Positions 27,361 through 34,005 of a stretch of DNA of 64,000 nucleotides are shown piece after piece. Within the stretch, counting starts at the first letter, position 1. Every line of letters begins with the position of its first letter. This DNA is from Hallerella succinigenes. Its GTDB lineage: Bacteria > Fibrobacterota > Fibrobacteria > Fibrobacterales > Fibrobacteraceae. The stretch lies in the NCBI RefSeq assembly GCF_002797675.1, contig NZ_PGEX01000001.1, forward strand, positions 62,001 through 126,000, given 5' to 3'. The notes under the pieces were generated by a model. That model had not been told where the DNA came from. It saw only the letters and a list, made by a program, of their open reading frames with translations, and ran no database searches. The translations under genes and the position numbers were made by a program.

Positions 27361-28296
27361 CTAGTCCTCTACGCAACGAACTGAAAACCCGTTGCTATTG
27401 TCGTAGTCGTAGGTGTACAGGAACGCATTGTCGTTGACGTAGTACAGGGCCATGCTGTACGCGAAGTAGCCATTGCGCTCCGTGGAACTCCAGAAGAACG
27501 CGTAGTAGCCCTCGTCTTCGTAATGGCCGTAGCCGTCCCTGAGGCCGGCAGGCAACGCCGCAAACGAGTAGGCGTCCGTGCCGTTACTGCTATTGTACCA
27601 ACCGGTCAGGGACTTGAGCTTTTTACCTGCTGTTGAGGAGCCACCCACGGTCGTGAACAAGGCTTCCCATTCCGATCGGCGCGGCAGGTGCCAGCCCTTG
27701 GGGCACACACCGCGGACTGGCAAGGTCGGCGAGCATGTCGAACCGTATCCGCAGCCCCTGCCGTTCGTGCTCCATTCGCCCACGCTATCCATGGCAGCGG
27801 CCCATGTATAAAGGCGGCCGTACTTGGTGCAGTTGGCAGGGGCATCTTCATAGCACCAGCTAGTGGAATCAGATGTATAGCCCCTATAGTTATAGGGAAC
27901 ACCGGTGTAGGCGTAGTTCAGGTTCTCGGCCATCCAGGTCTGCGTACCGATGGTGACGGTCTTGTAAATTTGTCCATCGCGGCTGTCGGTCATGGTGCCG
28001 TAGGTGATTACATTGCCCGCAGAGTTACTGCTGGATGCAACCGAAGACGACGAGAAGTTTTTGTCACCCTGGAGGCTCGAAGAGCTGATAGTGTCCACGG
28101 AACTGCTAGAATTAGACTGTTTCGCCTTTTCACTGCTCGACGAAGTCACTTCGGCTGGTTCAGTGACCTTGCCGCTACTCGAAGAAGACGATTCAATCCC
28201 CGGTTCGTCATTCGGCCCAACCGAGGCCGATGAGCTGTCGTCACACCCGACAAAGGCAAATGCCACCAAACCCATCGTAACAAGAAACTTTTTCAT
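27361..28296 (-). CDS. FISUMP-domain lipoprotein A with variable lectin-like C-terminus
   Basis: A 311-residue lipoprotein (MKKFLVTMG..., lipobox AFVGC), a poly-serine linker to about residue 95, and a FISUMP domain: DSRDGQIYKTVTIGTQTW, MAENLNYAYTG, NCTKYGRLYTWAAAM, VCPKGWHLPRRSEW, then the C-terminal patch FFWSSTERNGYFAYSMALYY and closing FSVRCVED. The patch (27388-27480) is almost entirely NNC codons and differs from the two sister genes only at positions derivable from adenine, as in DGR target genes. GGGGG lies before the ATG at 28296. Its N-terminal 45 residues are nearly identical to those of the FISUMP gene at 29426-30532, showing recent duplication. Confidence 0.85.
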   Translation of the reverse strand: MKKFLVTMGLVAFAFVGCDDSSSASVGPNDEPGIESSSSSSGKVTEPAEVTSSSSEKAKQSNSSSSVDTISSSSLQGDKNFSSSSVASSSNSAGNVITYGTMTDSRDGQIYKTVTIGTQTWMAENLNYAYTGVPYNYRGYTSDSTSWCYEDAPANCTKYGRLYTWAAAMDSVGEWSTNGRGCGYGSTCSPTLPVRGVCPKGWHLPRRSEWEALFTTVGGSSTAGKKLKSLTGWYNSSNGTDAYSFAALPAGLRDGYGHYEDEGYYAFFWSSTERNGYFAYSMALYYVNDNAFLYTYDYDNSNGFSVRCVED

Positions 28297-28341
28297 AAAA
28301 GCCCCCAAATAAAAGTCATTCTTTGCAAATGTAATTTATTT

Positions 28342-28755
28342 TCACCTACCGACTTTCTTCACCGCCAATTCCAAGTCAAGATCATGCAAGCCGGGATACG
28401 CCTTAATAAGGAAATCAACAGGAACCTTCTTTGCAACTTCTGCACTGGATTCATTGTAGAACCACTGGTAATAGGCGTAAAACTCGCCTATCCAATCGGG
28501 TAAAAAGCCCTCCAATGCATTGCCAGGTTTCAGATTGTAATTATCAGTCTTTACAAAGAAATCCCACAATGTCTTGGCATCCATGGTATTGACATACGCC
28601 TGAGCCTCATCAATATCCTTCCTAGTCTTGCTCTGCATATACGCCTGAATAAAATCCTTCGTATCTTTATCAGAAAAAGACTGAGCGACAAAATCAAAAA
28701 GTTTCCCCTGGTTTTCAACGACATCTTTTAGATACGCTTCTTCGTATGCAGGCAT
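28342..28755 (-). CDS. Unrecognised 137-aa partner of the DUF3990 gene
   Basis: A 137-residue soluble, helical and acidic protein with no family that I can name. Seen: SFSDKDTKDFIQAYMQSKTR, then DAKTLWDFF and an aromatic stretch FLPDWIGEFYAYYQWFYNE, ending LELAVKKVGR. It starts nine bases after the DUF3990 stop with a near-perfect ribosome site (AGGAGG), so the two are co-translated, the typical layout of a toxin with its neutraliser or of a two-part effector. Such a role is inference only. Confidence 0.6.
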   Translation of the reverse strand: MPAYEEAYLKDVVENQGKLFDFVAQSFSDKDTKDFIQAYMQSKTRKDIDEAQAYVNTMDAKTLWDFFVKTDNYNLKPGNALEGFLPDWIGEFYAYYQWFYNESSAEVAKKVPVDFLIKAYPGLHDLDLELAVKKVGR

Positions 28756-28764
28756 AAGGACCTC

Positions 28765-29412
28765 CTAAAGCAAGGTGCTAAAAACCTTGGAAACTTTATT
28801 CTCGTCAGAATCAACGAGTTCCCTCATTTTTTTTCGAGCCAAGGAATCTCGGGTGTTGTACTTTTCATTAAACTCTCGGTAATCGACAGAATATAAGCCA
28901 TCGTGTAATTCGCACAATTTGGAATACGCCAGTTCTGTCTTGATGCAATACTGGATACCGAGTCCGCCCAAAGACAACAATTCTTCCAGAATGTCGACAT
29001 CGACATTGTCACGAACAAATTCCTTCGCAATGTAAAAATACGATGCGTTTGCCCGCCACCCTTTTATGATATCGTAATTTGACGAATCGACGCCATACTT
29101 CTCAATAAACTTTGCAGACAACACGCGATACCTTCTGGAGTCATCGGCATCCCTGTTTTTCATAAGTTCCGCAAGCCAACACAAGACATTTTTTTCCTGG
29201 AAATCCAAAATTTTCAGACCGCCCGTATCGAGTTCGTACTTGTGAACCCAACCGTTAACTTCTGTAGGCTTGCAAACCGCCCATTCCTTTGCCAATTCAA
29301 AATCCGCAGTCAGGTAAAAACCGCGACCATAGTCGTGTCTGTCATTGCCAAGACCGAAGGTCGGCGTGAACTGTTTTTCAGACGTTCCGTGATATAGAAT
29401 AAGTTTGGGCAT
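28765..29412 (-). CDS. DUF3990 family, ADP-ribosyltransferase-like protein
   Basis: A 215-residue soluble protein. The N-terminus KLILYHGTSE, followed by DRHDYGRGFYLTADFELAKEWA, matches DUF3990, a family placed in the ADP-ribosyltransferase superfamily (His in YHGT, Tyr/Thr in GRGFYLT). Members are often found in toxin-antitoxin-like pairs, and here a 137-aa gene follows with a strong ribosome site. The target is unknown. It lies 13 bases after FISUMP protein B and between two FISUMP genes, in an island that also has a RelB/PIN module. Confidence 0.72.
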   Translation of the reverse strand: MPKLILYHGTSEKQFTPTFGLGNDRHDYGRGFYLTADFELAKEWAVCKPTEVNGWVHKYELDTGGLKILDFQEKNVLCWLAELMKNRDADDSRRYRVLSAKFIEKYGVDSSNYDIIKGWRANASYFYIAKEFVRDNVDVDILEELLSLGGLGIQYCIKTELAYSKLCELHDGLYSVDYREFNEKYNTRDSLARKKMRELVDSDENKVSKVFSTLL

Positions 29413-29425
29413 AATGGCTTCTTGC

Positions 29426-30532
29426 CTAGTCCTTTACACAACGGACTGAAAAACAGTAGTACTTGGCGTAGTCCTCCAAGTGCGCATTGTCGTTGTTGAA
29501 GCGCAAGTACATGTAGTGCGCGTGGCTACCGAACTCCGTAGAACCCCAGAAGTTCGCGTCGTAGCCCTTGTTGCCGTAACTGCCATAGTAGTACTTGTTG
29601 CCAGCAGACAACGCCGAGAAGCCGAAGGCGTTCTCGTTGGTGCTGCTACTAAACGCTAGCCAGCTTGATGCCGCCTTGAGCATCTGACCCGCAGTTGATT
29701 GGCCGCCAATCGCCGTGAACAGGGTGTTCCATTCCGTTTGAGTCGGCAAATGCCAGCCTTCGGGACAAACTCCTCGAACTGGGTAGGTCGGCGAGCATCT
29801 CTTGCCATAGCCGCAGCCCTTGCCGTTCGTGCTCCAAGTGCCCGCGCTGTCCATGGCAGCAGCCCACGTGTAAAGGCGACCATATTTTTCGCAATACTCG
29901 GCAGAATCTTTGTAGCAGAAACTGTTATCCGTCTTGTAGTTGAGGTTCTCCGCCATCCACCATTGGTCGCCGATTTTTACAGTCTTGTAGGTTTGACCAT
30001 CGCGGTCATCAAGCACAGTCCCATATTCACAGTTGTCTTCGGTTTCTGTTTTGCAGGGAGTAGCCAACGCAACAGAACTCGACGAAGACTCAATCTTGCC
30101 CGCAGAACTGCTACTAATCTCACTACTACTAGACTCAGGAGTCCCGACAGAAGACGAAGATCTCAACTTTACCGAACTCGACGAAGCATCATCCGTACTA
30201 CTGCTAGACTTTCCTGTCTTTTCGCTGCTACTAGATTGTTTCACTTCGCTCTGTGTGTCGCTTGACGAGGACTTCGCCTTTTCACTACTCGACGAAGTCA
30301 CTTCGGCTGGCTCAGTGACCTTGCCACTGCTCGAAGAAGATGATTCAACACCCGGTTCATCATTCGGCCCGGCAGACGCCGACGAACTGTCGTCGCACCC
30401 GACAACAGCAAACGCCATAATAAGCATGGATCCTATCGCCGCCTTGCGGCTCCCACCTTGGTGGCCATGCGCACTAGGCAACAAGTTGCCAAGTGCTGTC
30501 CGCCAGGATGACAGATCAAGAAACTTCTTCAT
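29426..30532 (-). CDS. FISUMP-domain lipoprotein B, with repeat inserted in its signal peptide
   Basis: A 368-residue paralogue of the gene at 27361-28296. MKKFL is followed by about 30 foreign residues (DLSSWRTALGNLLPSAHG...) and then MLIMAFAVVGCDDSSS, which rejoins the sister's lipobox. The extra 90 bases (30428-30517) are a small palindromic repeat that kept the frame. A second basic stretch (GGSRKAAIGS) precedes the hydrophobic core, so export may still work. A long Ser linker leads into the FISUMP domain, which ends FSVRCVKD. The C-terminal patch (29453-29533) again varies at NNC codons. The DUF3990 gene follows after 13 bases. Confidence 0.82.
   Translation of the reverse strand: MKKFLDLSSWRTALGNLLPSAHGHQGGSRKAAIGSMLIMAFAVVGCDDSSSASAGPNDEPGVESSSSSSGKVTEPAEVTSSSSEKAKSSSSDTQSEVKQSSSSEKTGKSSSSTDDASSSSVKLRSSSSVGTPESSSSEISSSSAGKIESSSSSVALATPCKTETEDNCEYGTVLDDRDGQTYKTVKIGDQWWMAENLNYKTDNSFCYKDSAEYCEKYGRLYTWAAAMDSAGTWSTNGKGCGYGKRCSPTYPVRGVCPEGWHLPTQTEWNTLFTAIGGQSTAGQMLKAASSWLAFSSSTNENAFGFSALSAGNKYYYGSYGNKGYDANFWGSTEFGSHAHYMYLRFNNDNAHLEDYAKYYCFSVRCVKD
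30428..30517. repeat. Palindromic repeat inserted in frame in a lipoprotein signal peptide
   Basis: About 90 bases between GGATCC (30428-30433) and GATC (30515-30518) contain three hairpins: GCCGC...GCGGC, CCACC...GGTGG and a longer one, GCACT-A-GGCAAC / GTTGCC-A-AGTGC. The flanks read GGATCCTA ... CAGGATGACAG, resembling the common TGTCATCCTG...GGATCC class of dispersed repeats. The sister gene at 27361-28296 lacks it, which defines both ends. Confidence 0.72.
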
Positions 30533-30632
30533 AAAAGCCTCCAAACATTATTTATCTAAAGAAAATGTAATTTATGTCTTCCCCAAAAAAGCAAAACAAA
30601 CCCAAAGCATCAACACAAAAGCCGCCCGCACA

Positions 30633-30875
30633 TCACGGACGGCTAAATTTTTCACCCGAAAAGAATCCCGAAAGTTCCAGGCCCTCGTCCAGATCGTCAA
30701 ACCACACGCCATCGCAATCAATGCGGAAGTTCTCCAACTGTTTTCGCGTAGCCTTCCGCAGCGGTTCGTAATCTCGGATGAGTTCACGCCCGATTCGGCC
30801 GTCATTCAGTTCAACACAAATAGCACCCTTTTCGACCCAAAGCCTTTTTACATCTTTTTCCGTACTTTCGCTCAT
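30633..30875 (-). CDS. DUF2442 domain protein
   Basis: An 80-residue protein: a short beta region (LWVEKGAICVELNDGRIG), then LIRDYEPLRKATRKQLENFRI and VWFDDLDEGLELSGFF, which is the DUF2442 pattern. The family is small, often lies beside DUF4160 or other toxin-antitoxin-like genes, and may bind DNA; this is not settled. Its ATG overlaps the PIN gene stop (ATGA), so it is the third gene of the RelB-PIN operon. Confidence 0.75.
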   Translation of the reverse strand: MSESTEKDVKRLWVEKGAICVELNDGRIGRELIRDYEPLRKATRKQLENFRIDCDGVWFDDLDEGLELSGFFSGEKFSRP

Positions 30876-31465
30876 CCGTTCGTTCCAAGCCGTTTCTTCC
30901 TCTCCGCGCGAGCAGCCTTAATTTCCGCTTCAATTTCTTCTTCGGTCAGATTGTCCACCCCATTTTCATGAGCCTGACGCTGAGCTTCGTGCAAAGCAGC
31001 CAAAAGCCCCGTAGGGTCATAAACAGCAGAATTATCGTTAACCATGTGGTTTCCTTTGTTCGGTGTAATGATATTCATAAAATCACGGGGAGAAACAGCA
31101 AACCCACAATTTGGAAAGTGTTTCAAATTTCCTGTCACAAGATAAGCACCTTTATCTTGATGAGCCCTAGCCACATCATAAAAGACAACATCATCGCTAT
31201 CAGGGAGTTCTATACCAGATGGTGGAACCGGCTGATTTATCGCAAATTTTATAGTATTTCCGACAATATCATTTATGGTTTCCTGCATAAATGAAAATTT
31301 TGGACGAGAAAACACCTCCCAATACTCACGAACTATATTATCATCAACAAGAGGGACAAAGCGCCTTTCAACAACACCCCTAAAAACAGAATAAGGAATA
31401 GAATACTTATTATGCGCAAGAGCTGCAGAAATTAAAACATTCGTATCGAGCACAGCAAAAATCAT
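30872..31465 (-). CDS. PIN-domain toxin with an appended antitoxin-like tail
   Basis: 197 residues. Residues 1 to about 138 form a PIN domain with acidic residues in LDTNVLISA, the Glu of IVREYWEVF, and PDSDDVVFYDVA: a likely Mg2+-dependent ribonuclease toxin. The last 50 residues (GLLAALHEAQRQAHENG, EIEAEIKAARAERKK) are not PIN; they match the C-terminal tail of the upstream RelB-like protein at 29 of 39 aligned positions. An ATG at 31043-31045 with AAAGGA six bases before it could start a separate 57-residue product of this tail. The gene overlaps both neighbours by four bases. Confidence 0.8.
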   Translation of the reverse strand: MIFAVLDTNVLISAALAHNKYSIPYSVFRGVVERRFVPLVDDNIVREYWEVFSRPKFSFMQETINDIVGNTIKFAINQPVPPSGIELPDSDDVVFYDVARAHQDKGAYLVTGNLKHFPNCGFAVSPRDFMNIITPNKGNHMVNDNSAVYDPTGLLAALHEAQRQAHENGVDNLTEEEIEAEIKAARAERKKRLGTNG

Positions 31466-31770
31466 TTTTTCTTCCTCTCCATACGGGCAGCCTTGATTTC
31501 GGCTTCAATTTCATCTTCGCTCAAATTCGCAACGCCATTTTTATACGCCTGTTCCTGAGCCGCATGTAACGCATTCAATAAATTAATGCCATCCTGTTTT
31601 GTAGGTGAGGGCATCCCCTTCACCTCAAACGGAATTCCGTTTTCGACAAGAGCACGCTTGAAAAAGATGCGCACAGCCGTGGGTATATCCATCCCAAGGC
31701 TTTCAAACAGGTCGGAAACCTGCTTTTTCAAATCTTCTTCAATCCTTATTTGCAAAACCGACATCGGCAT
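31462..31770 (-). CDS. RelB/DinJ family antitoxin
   Basis: A 102-residue protein. The first 50 residues (SVLQIRIEEDLKKQVSDLFE, then SLGMDIPTAVRIFFKRAL) form the ribbon-helix-helix domain of RelB/DinJ antitoxins, which binds the operon promoter; the C-terminal half, ending EIEAEIKAARMERKKK, would wrap the toxin. AGAGG five bases before MPMSVL supports 31770 as start. DinJ-type antitoxins more often pair with YafQ/RelE toxins, so pairing with a PIN toxin is noteworthy. Just upstream, TTTTGACTATA and TTTTGATATGA form a direct repeat that could be an operator. Confidence 0.82.
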   Translation of the reverse strand: MPMSVLQIRIEEDLKKQVSDLFESLGMDIPTAVRIFFKRALVENGIPFEVKGMPSPTKQDGINLLNALHAAQEQAYKNGVANLSEDEIEAEIKAARMERKKK

Positions 31771-31948
31771 ACAGACCTCTTGCATTATCATATCAAAATA
31801 TAGTCAAAATAACTGCAAAAAGCAATATTTTTGCATAGAATCGCCATTTTTCGTTCTTTTTTCTTCAGATTTCATATAGCTTCCGTTTTGTGGTCGCATT
31901 TGCGGCCGGTTTATTGTTAGAGGCGTTCCCTTCAATCCAAATTTCAGG

Positions 31949-31986
31949 AAAAAAAACGCATCTCGCCTTTCCTTAGACGAGATGCG
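31949..31986 (-). terminator. Intrinsic terminator downstream of FISUMP lipoprotein C
   Basis: Minus-strand stem CGCATCTCG / CGAGATGCG (31986-31978 with 31965-31957) followed by eight T. It ends transcription from the gene stopping at 32033 before the RelB promoter. Confidence 0.82.
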
Positions 31987-32003
31987 TCGGTATTTGCCTT
32001 TTA

Positions 32004-32023
32004 GGAGACCCCTACGGAGTCCC
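32004..32023. repeat. Hairpin shared with the 3' flank of FISUMP gene A
   Basis: GGAGACCCC, TAC loop, GGAGTCCC: an eight-pair hairpin (two G-T wobbles on one strand) beginning ten bases beyond the FISUMP stop codon. Its near copy at 27282-27300 is perfect and follows the stop of gene A after about 60 bases; both are joined to a CTCGC motif. It could be a dispersed repeat or a target-recognition hairpin for DGR homing. Confidence 0.55.
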
Positions 32024-32032
32024 TCGCCTTGC

Positions 32033-33067
32033 CTAATCCTTTACGCAACGAACGCTAAAACCGCGGCGTTTATCGCTATAGTCCAGGGCCATATAGTCGT
32101 GGTTGTAGTACAAGTACACGTTGTACGCGTTGCGGCTATCGCGCGCAGTAGAACTCCAGAAGTACGCGTAGTAGCCCGCGAGGTCGTAGAGCCCAGTGTA
32201 GATCCTGTAGCCGGCAGGCAACGCCGAGAACGAGAACGCATCCGTTCCATTGCCATGGTAGACGTCGTCGGTATACCACCCGGACGTGGACTTGAGAACC
32301 TTGCCGGGAGTCGTTTGTCCGCCAACGGCTGTAGACAAAGTGTTCCACTCGTTTTTAGTCGGCAGGTGCCAGCCCTCAGGACAAACGCCACGCACCGGGT
32401 AGGCCGTCGTGCAATGTTTGGCATATCCGCAGCCCTTGCCGTTCTCGCCCCATACGCCTGCACTATCTGTGGCAGCAGCCCATGTGTAAAGACGGCCGTA
32501 CTTGGTACAGTTGGAAGCATTGTCTTTGTAGCAGTAGGAATTTGCCGCTTCGTAATTGAGGTTTTCCGCCATCCAGGTCTGCGTGCCGATGGTCACCGTC
32601 TTGTACGTCTGGCCGTCGCGGTCATCAATCAACTCTCCATACTCACAATTATCTTCTGTTTCCGTTTTACATCCAAATTCAAACCTAGACGAAGCATCAT
32701 CCACACTACTGCTAGATTTTCCAGTCTTTTCGCTCGAACTGGATTGCATCACCTCGCTCGAGGAACTCGTTATAACACTCGAAGACAAGCTGTCATTGCG
32801 AGAACTTGAAGAGGACGAAGCAATTGAAGAGCTGGTGTTTTCTTCCTCCGGAACCCAGTCACCGTCTACGCACATGTAGGCGTTCTTTTCGTCCTTCACG
32901 TAGGCAGTCGCACCCTCGCGATTGTCGGAACAAACCGGCAAGTCGTCAAATGTTTCGACGAGCTCGTCGGACTGGTCCGTATCCTTAGCAGAAGTACTGT
33001 CATCCACACAGGCGGCAAGCATCGCAGACAGGGCGAAAGCACCGATGAGTAATTTCTTGAAATTCAT
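32033..33067 (-). CDS. FISUMP-domain lipoprotein C with variable lectin-like C-terminus
   Basis: A 344-residue lipoprotein (signal ending AMLAAC, Cys near residue 20). A short region with two Cys and VDGDWVPEE is followed by a Ser-rich linker (about 78-130) and a FISUMP domain with DDRDGQTYKTVTIGTQTW, MAENLNYEA, NCTKYGRLYTWAAAT, VCPEGWHLPTKNEW, a C-terminal patch YFWSSTARDSRNAYNVYLYY and closing FSVRCVKD. The patch (32060-32146) is dominated by NNC codons. Unlike genes A and B, its N-terminus is distinct, so similarity is mainly in the domain. It ends at a terminator and a shared hairpin. Confidence 0.85.
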   Translation of the reverse strand: MNFKKLLIGAFALSAMLAACVDDSTSAKDTDQSDELVETFDDLPVCSDNREGATAYVKDEKNAYMCVDGDWVPEEENTSSSIASSSSSSRNDSLSSSVITSSSSEVMQSSSSEKTGKSSSSVDDASSRFEFGCKTETEDNCEYGELIDDRDGQTYKTVTIGTQTWMAENLNYEAANSYCYKDNASNCTKYGRLYTWAAATDSAGVWGENGKGCGYAKHCTTAYPVRGVCPEGWHLPTKNEWNTLSTAVGGQTTPGKVLKSTSGWYTDDVYHGNGTDAFSFSALPAGYRIYTGLYDLAGYYAYFWSSTARDSRNAYNVYLYYNHDYMALDYSDKRRGFSVRCVKD

Positions 33068-33150
33068 GGAACCCTCCAGTTTCTCTATTTACAACATCAA
33101 TATAGCTCTTTGTGAAACATGGAGTGAAAATCAGAATGACCGACGAATAC

Positions 33151-33184
33151 AAAAAAAGGCCCTTCCGAAGAAGGAGCCTTTTTT
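33151..33184 (-). terminator. Intrinsic terminator of rplY
   Basis: Minus-strand stem AAGGC-CCTTC type (AAGGCTCCTTC / GAAGGGCCTT with small mismatches) followed by seven T, starting about 17 bases after the rplY stop. Confidence 0.8.
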
Positions 33185-33200
33185 GAAATCCGAAAAAAGA

Positions 33201-33839
33201 TTACTTAGCGGCCGGAGCAGCGTCAGCAGCAGCCGGAGCGGCAGCAGCGACAACCGCTTCTTCAGCAGCTTCGATCTTAGCGGCACGGTTCTTCGTCGTA
33301 ATCGTGAAGATAACCGTACGAGCCGGAGAAGCCAGTTCAACGCCTTCGAGCGGGAGCATCTTCGCGTAGAAAGTGGTACCTGCGTGGCAGTTGGAAATGT
33401 CGAGTGACACGTTCGTCGGAATCTTTTCCGGAAGAGCGCTGAGCTTTACATAACGCGTAATCTGAGAGAAGAGGCCGCCTTCGTTCTTCACGCCAACCGG
33501 AAGACCGTTGAGGATCACCGGAACGCGAACGGTAAGCGGAGCATTTTCTTCAATCTTGAGGAAGTCGATGTGATCGATCGTACCAGAAATGGAGTCCTTC
33601 TGATAGCTGTAGATGACGGCCGGATTGCCAGCCTTGCCATCAATTTCAAGATCAAGAAGGGTATAACGCTTGCCCGGAGCGAGAACTTTCGCGATGTCAC
33701 GGGCATCAACGGTAATACTTACTGCTTCCTGACCCTTACCATAATAGACCCCCGGAATCTGGCCAGCCTTGCGAAGGCGTGCCGTTGCGCGAGAAGAGCC
33801 CGATACTCTCGAGGTTGCTTTGAGCGTTGTAAGCTGCAT
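33201..33839 (-). CDS. rplY: 50S ribosomal protein L25 (CTC form)
   Basis: A 5S rRNA-binding ribosomal protein of 212 residues with the two domains of the long CTC form: N-terminal L25 domain (LKATSRVSGSSRATARLRKA, GKIPGVYYGKG-like QIPGVYYGKGQ) and a C-terminal beta domain with GVKNEGGLFSQITRYVKLSALPEKIP-type sequence. The tail is Ala-rich (about 25 residues), low complexity. A tRNA-Gln lies 34 bases upstream on the same strand with no terminator between them, and ispE before that, an order also known in other bacteria. Confidence 0.93.
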   Translation of the reverse strand: MQLTTLKATSRVSGSSRATARLRKAGQIPGVYYGKGQEAVSITVDARDIAKVLAPGKRYTLLDLEIDGKAGNPAVIYSYQKDSISGTIDHIDFLKIEENAPLTVRVPVILNGLPVGVKNEGGLFSQITRYVKLSALPEKIPTNVSLDISNCHAGTTFYAKMLPLEGVELASPARTVIFTITTKNRAAKIEAAEEAVVAAAAPAAADAAPAAK

Positions 33840-33873
33840 TGTTGTTTCTCCATTTAGGTGAAAAAAATCCTAT

Positions 33874-33944
33874 TGGGGTAGCTGGATTCGAACCAACGAA
33901 TAGCAGAATCAAAATCTGCTGTCTTACCACTTGACGATACCCCA
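33874..33944 (-). tRNA. tRNA-Gln (TTG anticodon)
   Basis: A 71-base cloverleaf: acceptor stem TGGGGTA / TACCCCA, anticodon stem GCAGA / TCTGC around loop TTTTGAT with anticodon TTG, and T arm with GGTTCGAATCC. CCA is not fully encoded beyond the discriminator A. It lies between ispE and rplY on the same strand. Confidence 0.95.
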
Positions 33945-34005
33945 AAGGGTGGCGAAAAAAATAGCAAAATTTTTCAAAAATACCAAGGTCAGAGCCAAAT
34001 TAAGT

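Noticed and set aside
27004-33067. CRISPR array or integron cassette array in the repeat-rich island
   Set aside because: No regularly spaced direct repeats and no attC-like sites or integrase; the repeats are different palindromes.
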